NCBI RefSeq assembly: GCF_013300725.1
Contig: NZ_JAAIMM010000011.1
Location: 1-64,000 of the forward strand
Source of the DNA: Allocoprococcus comes
GTDB lineage: Bacteria; Bacillota; Clostridia; Lachnospirales; Lachnospiraceae
DNA length: 64,000 bases
Direction: 5' to 3'
Positions 1 through 8,376 of the stretch are shown piece after piece. Both the position numbers and the translations under genes were made by a program. The number at the start of each line of letters is the position of its first letter. Within the stretch, counting starts at the first letter, position 1. The notes under the pieces were generated by a model, which made no database searches, was not told the origin of the DNA, and worked only from the letters and a program-made list of their open reading frames with translations.

Positions 1-486
1 AAGCCATCCTCTGACGGTTTCAATATTTACTTTTATAATTTCAGAAATATCCTCAACACTCATTTTTCTGTCAGCAAGAGAATATGCTACATCTTTCTTC
101 TCGTCCATTCTTGCTTCATCACAAAGCTCTTCCATTTCCCTGCACATATGTTCCACTACCTTCTCTGTTTCTTTGAGTTCCCGCACACGGTCTTGCAATG
201 CGCCTGCCTGCATATCTTTCGCTTCCTTAACACGGAAATCATGCATCAGTTTTCCAAGCTTACCGCCATCATCTTTGCTCGAATCCACATAAATGAAGTG
301 TGCTTCATCTTCAAACATCTTTCCATTTTCTTTTATTGTCCGATCAATATGGGTGATCGGAAGTCCATATCTAAGCGTATCATTCTGAGTCACAAAAATG
401 ACATAAATCTCCGGCAACTTATAGAAAAATTCACCCGGATCCAAAACATTTCCATCAAGCATCCAAGAGTGTTTCATCTTTAGTCA
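1..486 (-). pseudogene. Broken Rpn-family PD-(D/E)XK nuclease/transposase, copy 1
   Basis: This stretch matches the intact gene at 3518-4324 almost base for base. Position 1 aligns to 3545 and the match runs to about 464. About 293 bp is then missing (the part matching roughly 4009-4301), and the match resumes at the start codon region near 484. Because 293 is not a multiple of three, translation from the original ATG (484-486) stops after about ten codons. The C-terminal end lies outside the window. The family (recombination-promoting nuclease, PDDEXK_2 type) is known for multiple decayed copies per genome. I see a deletion derivative of copy 2 and infer it is non-functional. Confidence 0.8.
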
Positions 487-628
487 TCGGTGATTATCAC
501 CTTCTGCTTTTCTGTACCCATCTCTCTAAAATCATTTTACAAGAATCCACGAAAACAATCAATATACTTATAGTATAAAATCTATACTGTTATTTCCTGA
601 ATCTTTGCTTTCTCTGTACATGGGAAAT

Positions 629-670
629 CCCCCATACAGGACATTTCTATTCTCTCATCCTGTATGAGGG
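629..670 (-). terminator. Hairpin downstream of the AraC gene, shared with the rpn copy 2 tail
   Basis: A 13-bp near-perfect stem (arms 629-641 and 658-670, core CATACAGGA/TCCTGTATG) sits just past the stop codon of the AraC-type gene. The same hairpin follows the intact rpn gene at 3466-3507, with flanking sequence alike over about 110 bp (556-670 and 3400-3515). It was probably carried as the tail of an rpn unit. The T-run is weak here, so its efficiency as a terminator is uncertain. Confidence 0.5.
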
Positions 671-683
671 TATCCTCTCACAA

Positions 684-1562
684 TTATTTCTTCTCATTCA
701 CCGCAATCCAGATTTCACAATGATAATTCGGATCTGAAATATCCGCTGACGAATAAACTTCAAATTCTACATTTTCAGCATACTCATACTGTGAACTCTG
801 CGGGAAAAATTCGGTAACAATCCGGTTATATGTTTTGATAAAAGCATCTGGCATTTTGCCCTTACTTGTAAATACCGCATAAGTATTTGCCGGAATTGTG
901 ACTACTTCTAAATCGTCATCAATTTCCCTTCCATCATACTCTACACCGATTCCATATGGGAACTGTTTTGCATTTAATTCAGACGAAAAGCAAATGCCAA
1001 GCAGCCCCTTCATCACCGGATTTTCCGGCATACAGCCTATTAGCTTTTTCACCGTTCCATCCATACCGTACTCCTGCCACATTGCAGTAATGTCCGGAGT
1101 GGCATTTGCCGTCTGCGGCTTTCCAACTCTTTTTCTTTTGCACACCACCTGAAACGCATCTCTTTTTTCAATTCTGTAATCCATCTTACTGCCTCCTGTT
1201 AAAGTTAATTTTACAGACAGAGGAGTAAAGATCTTAACTTTTCCGCCACGCTTTGCTTCGCTTGGCGAAATACCATGAAACCGGGTAAAGGCACGGGAAA
1301 AACTTTCCGGCGCATCATATCCGTACTTCAGCGCTATATCAATGATTTTTGCATTTCCTTTGGACAATTCTTCTCCTGCAAGTGAAAGCCTACGCATGCG
1401 GATATAATCACCGAGCGACATTCCACACAAGATACCAAATACTCTCTGAAAATGAAACGGAGAAGAATATGCCTGTCTCGCTGTTTCTTCGTAATCAATT
1501 TCTTCTGTGATATTGACTTCTACATAATCAATCGCTCTTTGTATTCCTTGTATCCAATTCAT
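684..1562 (-). CDS. AraC-family transcriptional regulator with GyrI-like effector domain
   Basis: The 292-residue protein has an N-terminal AraC double helix-turn-helix (about residues 20-108; HFQRVFG and the second helix pair around GYDAPESFSRAF). A C-terminal GyrI-like small-molecule-binding domain follows (about 115-290; note the IPANTYAVFTSKG stretch). This is the Rob/SoxS-like layout in which the effector domain follows the DNA-binding domain. I chose the ATG at 1562 because AAGGGAG lies 8-9 bases upstream. The open frame reaches 1733, but that extension overlaps the cytidine deaminase remnant and has no family similarity. The ligand is unknown; many relatives control drug efflux or are single-gene sensors. 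Confidence 0.85.
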   Translation of the reverse strand: MNWIQGIQRAIDYVEVNITEEIDYEETARQAYSSPFHFQRVFGILCGMSLGDYIRMRRLSLAGEELSKGNAKIIDIALKYGYDAPESFSRAFTRFHGISPSEAKRGGKVKIFTPLSVKLTLTGGSKMDYRIEKRDAFQVVCKRKRVGKPQTANATPDITAMWQEYGMDGTVKKLIGCMPENPVMKGLLGICFSSELNAKQFPYGIGVEYDGREIDDDLEVVTIPANTYAVFTSKGKMPDAFIKTYNRIVTEFFPQSSQYEYAENVEFEVYSSADISDPNYHCEIWIAVNEKK

Positions 1563-1720
1563 TGTGCTCACTCCCTTTCTGTGATTACAGTCTAGCAAAA
1601 TCTGGATGTTGTTTCCTGATTCTGTATGCTTTGGGATGTTATAATTCTGTTCTGTTTTCTTTTCTATCCTGCCGCCTTGCCACAAAACAGGTCTGTTCTG
1701 TAGCTTCCATATCACATTCT

Positions 1721-2112
1721 TTATATCCACCATTCCGGTGTAAGTTCTCCAAGTGTCACTACCCGGTTCTTTTCATAATCCATCATAATTTCTATGTTAC
1801 GATAATTCTCAGGCATTAACTGCGTCATAAGCTCACGGCAGGCTCCACAAGGCGGAATTGCTTTCCCCTCCCGGTCAATCGCTATCACACGACGTATCTC
1901 ATCTTCGCCATTTGTAATCTTATTAAAAATGGCATTTCTTTCAGCACATACGCCAATGTGCAGGCAGTATCCACACAAACTCCAACATAAATCTTTCCGG
2001 ATACGGATTCAACCGCAGCCGCAACACCACCTGCTTCAATAATCTTAGAAACAGCTCTTGGTTTCAGCACCTTTCGTGCCGCTTGATATAGATCACTCCA
2101 CACGCAATCCAT
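1721..2112 (-). pseudogene. Frameshifted cytidine deaminase-like gene
   Basis: Two overlapping frames together give one small zinc-dependent cytidine/blasticidin-type deaminase of about 130 residues. The N-terminal frame starts at 2112 (SD GGAGG upstream) and reads through a stretch ending VDTACTL. It then leaves frame near 1953. The second frame carries the zinc and catalytic motifs, VCAERNAI and PPCGACRE. Restoring one G near 1953 gives the expected order, L-G-V-C-A-E-R-N. The intact enzyme would deaminate cytidine/deoxycytidine or a related base analogue. A real single-base deletion, a sequencing error or programmed slippage could all explain it; I see no slippery heptamer, so decay is favoured. 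Confidence 0.75.
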
Positions 2113-2319
2113 ATTTTTTATCCTCCACTGATTTTATCTCATTTTCAATTTACATATTCTTTATCGAATGTTTTATATATTTTCGTTACAACCGTTTATT
2201 TAACATTATATAGTGCACTTTGAGCCATTTCAGGATTCCAAATCGAACCTATTTTACCGTAGAAATACTATCTATAAGCCATTCCTGAAGCCTGACGAGT
2301 CAGACACTCACTTACTTAT

Positions 2320-3267
2320 CTACTTCATTGCGCCACAACTGCACTTATAACCCGTTGTCACTGTTTCATCCCAAGCCGCACTCACAAGTACCTGCTCATC
2401 CCATGCATCACTCACAAGCACCTGTTCGTTCCATGCATTTGATACAGTTACATATTCTCCATGACAAGAACCACAATTGCCTCCACTTAGCAATGACGTT
2501 TCGAAATGCACTGCTTCATTTCCAGTGATATCTGCACCACATTGATTGCAAATAGAACGCTCTTGGTACACTGCATCGTGATAAATTGTGTTGTACACCG
2601 CATCGTGGTGAACCGTGCTATACACTGCATCGTGATGAACGATCTTTATAATAGGAATATTATAATTATGCTGATGCAACGGTGTACTGTCCTGCTTTGT
2701 AACATTACCAGAACCAGAGCCGCTGAAACTTATCGCACTGGAATTGGAACTAACATTTTCCTTTCTACCACCTGACACACTATTGGTTCCTTTATCGGAC
2801 TTATTCGCATTCTCAGAAACACTACTGTTCGTGTTGGATTTATTGTTAGAAGCGACTTTTTCCTGGCTCTCAGTTTCCTCTCTTTTCTTCTTTACAGTCT
2901 CCTGTGCCGTTTCCGTTTTCTTCACACTCTCTTTTGTATCTGCGTCCGAATCGGTAACTTGAACCTTCTCTTCTTTCTTATCTGTTTTCACCTTTGTCTG
3001 TATTTCCGTCACTTTAGCTGCCGAATCTGTATCAGGAGTTACGGAATCACTGTTTACCATCGCATAACTCCCCACAAGAAGTGCTGCACAAACAGCCCCT
3101 GCGCACGCTGTATAGATTTTTTTACGGGTAATTTTATGTCCGAACAACCTAACAGTTTTCTTTTCTGATACAGTATCCCCTTCATTCTGCTGCCTTATAT
3201 CTTCAGTATCTGTTTTTTCGTTCTCTATCTTCAATCCATTATTCTGCTTCTCATTGTTATCTGACAT
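2320..3267 (-). CDS. Single-pass membrane protein with His/Trp-rich tandem repeats and Cys pairs
   Basis: I do not recognise a named family. The 315-residue protein has a charged N-terminal segment (1-50), one transmembrane helix (about 51-71) and a long Ser/Thr/Asn/Lys-rich linker (about 75-195). Its C-terminal region has three copies of a nine-residue unit like VHHDAVYST, a CNQC pair, a CGSCH pair, three copies of a ten-residue unit like SDAWDEQVLV, and a final CSC. The layout suggests an inside N-terminus, a wall-spanning linker and an exposed metal-binding or ligand-binding head. Similar HDAVY/AWDE repeats occur in uncharacterised Firmicute surface proteins. No partner gene is evident; the neighbours are remnants. 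Confidence 0.75.
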   Translation of the reverse strand: MSDNNEKQNNGLKIENEKTDTEDIRQQNEGDTVSEKKTVRLFGHKITRKKIYTACAGAVCAALLVGSYAMVNSDSVTPDTDSAAKVTEIQTKVKTDKKEEKVQVTDSDADTKESVKKTETAQETVKKKREETESQEKVASNNKSNTNSSVSENANKSDKGTNSVSGGRKENVSSNSSAISFSGSGSGNVTKQDSTPLHQHNYNIPIIKIVHHDAVYSTVHHDAVYNTIYHDAVYQERSICNQCGADITGNEAVHFETSLLSGGNCGSCHGEYVTVSNAWNEQVLVSDAWDEQVLVSAAWDETVTTGYKCSCGAMK

Positions 3268-3446
3268 ATCAAATCCAGCCCTTCTGTTCTGCTTTGTCTA
3301 AATCAGTTATAAGCGATTTTGATGCATCCTATCCATATCAACTGTTGTAATATGTATCTCACTTTTGTTTAACAGTATAAGCACATCGAAGGGTATATAC
3401 AATATACTTGTAGTATAAAACCTGTACTTTGATTTTCTGAATTTTG
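3261..3446. repeat. Direct repeat, left copy, flanking rpn copy 2
   Basis: This ~185-bp segment recurs in the same orientation at 4411-4595 with clear similarity throughout, including GATTTTGATGCATCC and the TTGTAGTATAAAA block. The intact rpn gene and its terminator lie between the copies. The arrangement fits a tandem duplication or an inserted unit bounded by direct repeats. Confidence 0.75.
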
Positions 3447-3460
3447 TTTTCGGTATATAA

Positions 3461-3507
3461 AAATCCCCCCATACAAGACATTTCTATTTTCTTGTCCTGT
3501 ATGAGGG
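3461..3507 (-). terminator. Rho-independent terminator of rpn copy 2
   Basis: A 14-bp stem with two mismatches (arms 3466-3479 and 3494-3507) follows the rpn stop codon. On the minus strand it runs into ATTTTTATAT. The same hairpin occurs at 629-670. Confidence 0.6.
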
Positions 3508-3517
3508 TATCCTATTA

Positions 3518-4324
3518 CTATTTTGCTGCAGGAGTACGTCCTGAAAGCCATCCTCTGACGGTTTCAATATTTACTTTTATAATTTCAGAAATATCCTCAA
3601 CGCTCATCTTCCGTTCAGCGAGAGAATATGCTACATCTTTCTTCTCATCCATTCTTGCTTCATCGCAAAGTTCTTCCATTTCCCTGCACATATGTTCCAC
3701 TCCTTTCTCTGTCTCTTTGAGTTCCCGCACACGGTCTTGCAATGCGCCCGCCTGCATATCTTTCGCTTCCTTAACCCGAAAATCATGCATCAGTTTTCCA
3801 AGCTTACCACCATCATCTTTGCTGGAATCCACATAAATAAAGTGTGCTTCATCTTCAAAAGCTTTGCCATTCTCTTTTATTCTCCGATCAATATGAGCAA
3901 TCGGAAGTCCATATCCAAGCGTATCATTCTGAGTTACAAAAATGACATAAGTCTCCGGCAGCTTATCGAAAAATTCGCCTGGATCTAAAACATTTCCATC
4001 AAGCATCCCTAAATGATATCTCGCCCGTTTTGGATGTGCTCCTTCATTATCCTGCTGTATTTCGACGTTAAATATCTGTCCTTTTCCATTCTTTGCCACA
4101 CAATCCAGTACCGTGCTTCTTCCATGCATGTTCTTGAAATCCATCTGCACTTCATTGTCAATAACTGTGAGTTCTTCATCATCCATAATAATTCGAAGAA
4201 CATACTCACAGGCTTTCCTGTCTTTAAAAACATTCCGCGCAAGAATATCGCACATCACAGTCAGATTTTTTATCGTTTCTTTGTATCTTTCCATATGCTC
4301 TAAGAACGTTTCATCTTTTGTCAT
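3518..4324 (-). CDS. Rpn-family recombination-promoting nuclease / PD-(D/E)XK putative transposase, copy 2
   Basis: The 268-residue protein has the features of the Rpn/PDDEXK_2 group. There is an N-terminal nuclease core (about residues 20-160; the D-x-VAKNGKGQIFNVEIQ segment supplies the acidic residue and E-x-Q part of the active site). A charged helical region (about 180-225) and a small C-terminal HTH-like segment (MSVEDISEIIKVNIETV, about 238-258) follow. Relatives are metal-dependent DNA endonucleases that raise recombination rates; some are called transposases, although classical transposition is not established. The start at 4324 follows AGGAGG with unusually wide spacing, and that SD is inside a palindrome. 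The gene sits between ~185-bp direct repeats and has a broken paralogue at 1-486. Confidence 0.8.
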   Translation of the reverse strand: MTKDETFLEHMERYKETIKNLTVMCDILARNVFKDRKACEYVLRIIMDDEELTVIDNEVQMDFKNMHGRSTVLDCVAKNGKGQIFNVEIQQDNEGAHPKRARYHLGMLDGNVLDPGEFFDKLPETYVIFVTQNDTLGYGLPIAHIDRRIKENGKAFEDEAHFIYVDSSKDDGGKLGKLMHDFRVKEAKDMQAGALQDRVRELKETEKGVEHMCREMEELCDEARMDEKKDVAYSLAERKMSVEDISEIIKVNIETVRGWLSGRTPAAK

Positions 4325-4325
4325 C

Positions 4326-4342
4326 GGTGATTATCACCTCCT
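4326..4342 (-). promoter_or_regulatory. Palindrome overlapping the rpn ribosome binding site
   Basis: GGTGATAATCACC (minus strand, 4326-4338) is an inverted repeat that includes the last part of the SD AGGAGG (4337-4342). If it folds in mRNA it would partly mask the SD. The same palindrome precedes the broken copy near 490-505. Confidence 0.45.
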
Positions 4343-4410
4343 GCTTTTTCTGTACCCATCTCTCTATAAAATCATTTTACAAGAATCCACGAAAACAATC
4401 AAGTTTCATC

Positions 4411-4595
4411 TTACATATCAACTCCATCCCTTCCGTTCTGCTTTTTCCCAATTAGTTATAAGTGATTTTGATGCATCCTATCCATATCAACTGTTGTAAT
4501 AAGTATCTCACTTTTGTTTACAGTATAAGCAAATCGAAAAATAAATACAATCAACTTGTAGTATAAAATCTGGACTTTGATTTTCTGAGTTTTGT
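4411..4595. repeat. Direct repeat, right copy, flanking rpn copy 2
   Basis: Partner of 3261-3446 in the same orientation. Its far end runs straight into the 3' end of the DUF1016 remnant, replacing that gene's expected C-terminal coding region. The repeat is therefore a breakpoint where accessory DNA joined the older gene. Confidence 0.75.
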
Positions 4596-5026
4596 GAAAA
4601 TCCTAAGAACTCTGCAACTACAGGATTCTTGATAAACTCTAACTTATCATTTTGATACGGTGCTGTCAGTTTCTTCATTTCCCGTTCTACAAACTCTTTT
4701 TTCTGAGTTTTAAGCATACGATAATAATACTGAGAAGATACGTTGCGTTGCAAAGTCCGAACACTCCAGATCTGTTCTGCGGCTTCTTTTTCATACCAAG
4801 CACGTGCTTCAGGGTCTTTAACTTGTAATAAAGTTCGATAATGAGACCATGAAAGCAACACATTGGATTGTCTACACGCCGTGTCGACGATTTCAGGAAA
4901 TGTTTTATACATTTTCAGCCATTTCAAGATTCCTTGCACGAATCCAATTAATCCATCATTCACTAAAATGCCATTTTTACACGTACCTATTCTTTCATTT
5001 TTTACCACAAATTTTTCCAAAAACAC
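4508..5026 (-). pseudogene. DUF1016/YhcG-type nuclease remnant, truncated at both ends
   Basis: Residues about 28-143 match the N-terminal DUF1016 domain: YKTFPEIVDTA, LLSWSHYRTLL, KDPEARAWYEKEA, a YYYRML helix and the domain end EFIKNPVVAEFLGF. Intact YhcG-type proteins continue into a PD-(D/E)XK nuclease domain, which is absent here. After EFLGF (near 4598) the frame reads about 29 residues encoded by the direct repeat and stops. The normal N-terminal helices are also missing or unrecognisable. I infer a dead fragment cut by the repeat; expression as a stand-alone domain cannot be excluded. Confidence 0.7.
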
Positions 5027-5031
5027 AAAAA

Positions 5032-5068
5032 GGAAGTACGAAAGCCTCTCTCCCGGCTTTCATACTCC
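5032..5068 (-). terminator. Terminator of the prfA operon
   Basis: A 14-bp stem (arms 5032-5046 and 5055-5068, GAAAGCC/GGCTTTC core) follows prfA and is followed on the minus strand by CCTTTTTG. It ends the DUF1385-prmC-prfA transcript. Confidence 0.8.
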
Positions 5069-5097
5069 CTTTAATTTCTCTATCCGATTTTACCAGC

Positions 5098-6174
5098 TTA
5101 TACTGCCTCATTCATCGATGCCAGCTTCGCTGCCTGGTCTGCTGCGATCAGGCTGTCAATGACTTCATCCAGATCTCCGTTCATAATACTGTCCAGCTTA
5201 TGAAGCGTAAGCTTGATTCTGTGATCGGTCACACGTCCCTGTGGGAAGTTGTAAGTACGGATCTTCTCGGAACGGTCTCCGGTACCGATCTGGCTTCTTC
5301 TTGCCTCAGCCTCTGCAGACTGCTGTTTCTCCAGTTCCAGTTCATATAACTTAGAACGCAGGAGCCGGAATGCCTTTTCTTTGTTCTGCAGCTGTGATTT
5401 TTCTGTCTGGCTGTAGATCACGATTCCTGTCGGGTAGTGAGTCAGTCGTACAGCAGAGTCTGTTGTATTGACACACTGACCACCGTTACCAGATGCACGC
5501 ATTACGTCGATACGGATATCTTTTTCATCGATCACAACGTCAACCTCTTCTGCTTCCGGCATCACTGCTACGGTAATGGTTGAAGTATGGATACGTCCGC
5601 CACTTTCTGTCTCCGGCACACGCTGTACACGGTGTACACCACTTTCGTACTTCATACGGGAATATGCTCCCTGTCCTGTGATCATAAATACGACTTCTTT
5701 AAATCCGCCGATTCCGTTCTCATTGAGGGAAATCATCTCTGTCTTCCATCGTCTGCTGTCTGCATAATGTACATACATACGGTAGATCTCAGCCGCAAAA
5801 AGGGCAGCTTCATCTCCACCTGCACCTGCACGGATCTCCACGATAACGTTCTTGTCATCGTTCGGGTCCTTTGGAAGAAGGAGGATCTTGAGCTCCTGTT
5901 CCAGCTCTTCGACTCTCTTCTTAGACTCACTGAGTTCTTCTTTTGCCAGCTCCTTCATCTCTTCATCGGATTCTTCCTCCAGAAGAAACAGGCTGTCTTC
6001 TATATTCTGTTTACAGTTTTTATATTCTTTATATGCCTCAACAATCGGGGTCAGATCATTCTGTTCTTTCATCAGCTTGCGGAAACGTGACTGATCATTG
6101 ACCACATCCGGCTCCTGAAGCTCACCCATAATCTCCTCATAACGAATGAGCAGATCTTCTAATTTATCAAACAT
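5098..6174 (-). CDS. prfA: Peptide chain release factor 1
   Basis: The 358-residue protein is full length for bacterial RF1, which releases nascent chains at UAA and UAG. Domain 2 carries the RF1 recognition loop ([16 protein letters not shown]; the PET triplet is at the place of the PxT anticodon motif). Domain 3 holds the universal GGQ ([15 protein letters not shown]) that enters the peptidyl transferase centre. The residue after GGQ is Cys rather than the commoner His. The gene sits 14 nt after prmC, the methyltransferase that modifies the GGQ glutamine, which is the classic pairing. Confidence 0.96.
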   Translation of the reverse strand: MFDKLEDLLIRYEEIMGELQEPDVVNDQSRFRKLMKEQNDLTPIVEAYKEYKNCKQNIEDSLFLLEEESDEEMKELAKEELSESKKRVEELEQELKILLLPKDPNDDKNVIVEIRAGAGGDEAALFAAEIYRMYVHYADSRRWKTEMISLNENGIGGFKEVVFMITGQGAYSRMKYESGVHRVQRVPETESGGRIHTSTITVAVMPEAEEVDVVIDEKDIRIDVMRASGNGGQCVNTTDSAVRLTHYPTGIVIYSQTEKSQLQNKEKAFRLLRSKLYELELEKQQSAEAEARRSQIGTGDRSEKIRTYNFPQGRVTDHRIKLTLHKLDSIMNGDLDEVIDSLIAADQAAKLASMNEAV

Positions 6175-6188
6175 TTCTTTTCCTCCTG

Positions 6189-7046
6189 TTATTTGCTATG
6201 CCTATTGTACACGCCACTTACCACACGGTCAAGACCTGCCAGATCCTTTTGCGTCGAAACCTGTTCAAAACCTGCCTCTTTCAGCAGATTTTCCACATCT
6301 GCACTCTGGTCATGCCCGATCTCCATGATAAGCCAGCCGCCATCTGTCAGATAGTCTGGAACTTCTGCCGCGAGGATCCGGTAAAAATAAAGCCCATCCT
6401 CTTTTCCATCCAGCGCCTCATACGGGTCATAGAAACGTACCTCTGCTTCCAGCTCCTCAATCACCTTTGTCGGAATGTAAGGCGGATTCGATGTGATCAT
6501 GTCAAAAGTTCCTGTGATATTTTCAAACATATCGGTCCGGATCCATTCACCGTCTGCTCCGAGTTTTCGGGCATTTTCCCCAGCCACTTTCAGAGCCTCT
6601 TCTGAAATATCTGCTCCCTCTATGAAAATCTGCGGATTTCGAAGCTTCAGACTGATTGGAATACAACCGGAACCGGTACACATATCCAGCAGCCTTATCG
6701 GATTTTTCTTTTTCATTAGGCGCAGTCTCTTCTCTGCTTCCTCTACAAGAATTTCCGTATCCTGTCTCGGCACAAGTACATGTTCATTGACCGCAAATTC
6801 ATATCCCATAAATTCCTGTACCCCGGTCAGATGCTGCACCGGAATCCGGGTTTTTCTGCAGCTCACCAGTTCAAAGAACCGGTCTTCTTCAATTTCCGGC
6901 ATCTTCCCAAAGCCATCAACATAATACCTGGTCCTTGTCATGCCGGTCACATGCTCCAGCAAGATCCAGGCATCACTCTCCGGCTCCGGGATCCCTGCCG
7001 CTTTCAATTCGCCTGTGGCTTTCTGATATGCTTCCTGATAGGTCAC
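6189..7046 (-). CDS. prmC: Release factor glutamine-N5 methyltransferase
   Basis: PrmC/HemK methylates the GGQ glutamine of release factors using S-adenosylmethionine. The 285-residue protein has the N-terminal helical domain, the SAM-binding motif [15 protein letters not shown] (about 117-131) and the diagnostic NPPY (SNPPYIP, about 184-190), which holds the substrate glutamine. The start is GTG at 7046 with GGAG 8 bases upstream. It lies 5 nt after the DUF1385 gene and 14 nt before prfA. Confidence 0.95.
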   Translation of the reverse strand: MTYQEAYQKATGELKAAGIPEPESDAWILLEHVTGMTRTRYYVDGFGKMPEIEEDRFFELVSCRKTRIPVQHLTGVQEFMGYEFAVNEHVLVPRQDTEILVEEAEKRLRLMKKKNPIRLLDMCTGSGCIPISLKLRNPQIFIEGADISEEALKVAGENARKLGADGEWIRTDMFENITGTFDMITSNPPYIPTKVIEELEAEVRFYDPYEALDGKEDGLYFYRILAAEVPDYLTDGGWLIMEIGHDQSADVENLLKEAGFEQVSTQKDLAGLDRVVSGVYNRHSK

Positions 7047-7051
7047 AGCTT

Positions 7052-7987
7052 TTACTCCTCTTCCTTATATCCGAAATTCTCTCTCAAATATGCTTTCCAG
7101 TCAAATACCGCTTCTACCGATGCGATACCAACTTTGATCATCTCATCGTCCGGTTCTTTTGTCGTAAGCCCCTGCAGCCAAAGTCCCGGCTTACTTAAGA
7201 TACACACGATCGGATTCTCACTGCTTCCTGCCCATTTGATCAGCTCATAAGAAATTCCTGCGATCACCGGAAGAAGTGCAATTCTCACAATCACTCTCAT
7301 CAGCGGAGATTCTACCCTTACAAAAAATAAGAGAACGATTCCCACGATCATGACAAACAGCATGAAGCTGGTTCCGCATCTTTTATGTTCTTTAGAGCTC
7401 TTTCTAACATTCTCAACAGTCAGTGGAAGTCCATGTTCAATACAGTTGATACACTTATGCTCCGCGCCATGATAGCGATACAGACGCTTAATATCGTTCA
7501 TTACTGAAATTCCACCCACATAAGCAACAAAAATCACAATGCGGATGATTCCCTCAATGATAATCCGAACTGTATAGGAAGAAATCCATTTCTTCAGCAG
7601 ATCTGACAAAAAATACGGAAGTACCATAAAAATACCGATCGCAAGTGCAAAAGATACAACCATCGTCAGCGTCATCAAAAGCTTTTCCATACGCTCCTGC
7701 TTCTTTTCTTCGGCTTCGGTCATCTCTTTTTCTTCCTCTTCCTCATAAAAGCTTGCTGACCAGGTCAAAGTCTTCATCCCCAATACCAGAGAATCAACAA
7801 AATTAAAGATTCCTCTGACAAAAGGGAGCTTCGTAAGTGCCGTATATTTTCCAACTACACTTTTATATGTATCTGTTGTAACTTCTATCTCTCCGTCAGG
7901 CTTTCTTACCGCAACCGCATAACGGTCTTTATTCTTCATCATCACGCCTTCGATGACAGCCTGACCACCAATATTCGAAGATTTCAT
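7052..7987 (-). CDS. DUF1385 family membrane protein (YqhQ-like)
   Basis: The 311-residue protein matches the DUF1385/YqhQ family, an integral membrane protein widespread in Firmicutes whose biochemical role is not established. The N-terminal GGQAVIEGVMM motif (residues 7-17) is the family signature. About four membrane helices follow (roughly 86-112, 137-158, 205-225 and 231-250). A conserved HGAEHKCINCIEHG stretch lies before the third helix. The gene precedes prmC-prfA, a frequent order in Clostridia. The SD AAGGAC lies upstream of the ATG at 7987, and the leader contains the recurring GTGTATACGAT motif after the rpmE terminator. Confidence 0.88.
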   Translation of the reverse strand: MKSSNIGGQAVIEGVMMKNKDRYAVAVRKPDGEIEVTTDTYKSVVGKYTALTKLPFVRGIFNFVDSLVLGMKTLTWSASFYEEEEEKEMTEAEEKKQERMEKLLMTLTMVVSFALAIGIFMVLPYFLSDLLKKWISSYTVRIIIEGIIRIVIFVAYVGGISVMNDIKRLYRYHGAEHKCINCIEHGLPLTVENVRKSSKEHKRCGTSFMLFVMIVGIVLLFFVRVESPLMRVIVRIALLPVIAGISYELIKWAGSSENPIVCILSKPGLWLQGLTTKEPDDEMIKVGIASVEAVFDWKAYLRENFGYKEEE

Positions 7988-8006
7988 ATTCTGTTATGTC
8001 CTTTTT

Positions 8007-8026
8007 AATTCATCGTATACACAAAA
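8007..8026. repeat. Recurring motif TTCATCGTATACACAAAA, site 1
   Basis: One of four related sites (also near 19909, 28820 and 41237). Here it lies between the rpmE terminator hairpin and the ribosome binding site of the DUF1385 gene. Confidence 0.55.
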
Positions 8027-8027
8027 T

Positions 8028-8053
8028 AGGCTGAGATTTCACAATCCCAGCCT
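8028..8053 (-). terminator. rpmE terminator
   Basis: An 11-bp stem with one wobble (AGGCTGGGATT / AATCTCAGCCT, 4-nt loop) is followed on the minus strand by ATTTTG. It lies 15 nt past the rpmE stop codon. Confidence 0.8.
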
Positions 8054-8067
8054 GTTGAATTCTCTTA

Positions 8068-8268
8068 TTACTGAATTCCGTATTTCTTGTTAAACTTGTC
8101 AACACGACCTCTGGCCTGAGTTGCTTTCTGCTGTCCTGTGTAGAACGGATGACATTTAGAGCAGATTTCTACGTGGATTTCTTTGCTTGTAGAACCTGTT
8201 ACGAATGTATTCCCACAGTTGCAAGTTACAGTTGCCTGATAGTAATCTGGATGGATTCCTTCTTTCAT
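8068..8268 (-). CDS. rpmE: 50S ribosomal protein L31, zinc-binding type
   Basis: The 66-residue protein begins [10 protein letters not shown] and keeps the four zinc ligands of C-plus L31: the CNCG pair near residue 16-18 and [10 protein letters not shown] near 35-38. It is a large-subunit protein at the inter-subunit bridge. I chose the ATG at 8268 because GAGGTG lies 7 nt upstream; an in-frame GTG at 8277 is too close to the SD. The Cys set indicates the zinc-replete form, not the YtiA-type paralogue used under zinc limitation. Confidence 0.95.
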   Translation of the reverse strand: MKEGIHPDYYQATVTCNCGNTFVTGSTSKEIHVEICSKCHPFYTGQQKATQARGRVDKFNKKYGIQ

Positions 8269-8376
8269 GATTTTCACCTCTTCTTGTTTTATTCGTTTTA
8301 CGCGCTTTCACGCGGCTAATATCTTTAAACAGCTATGTTAGCATAACATAGTTTTTTTCTAAATGCAAGTAATTTT

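Noticed and set aside
5098-6174. Cys after GGQ in RF1 as a possible functional defect
   Set aside because: The GGQ itself and flanking residues are intact, and variation at the next position is tolerated in this lineage as far as I recall, so it is not strong evidence of anything unusual.
8332-8357. CTATGTTA/TAACATAG hairpin as the rho terminator
   Set aside because: Its T-run is on the plus strand while rho and rpmE are on the minus strand, so it is not a standard terminator for either.
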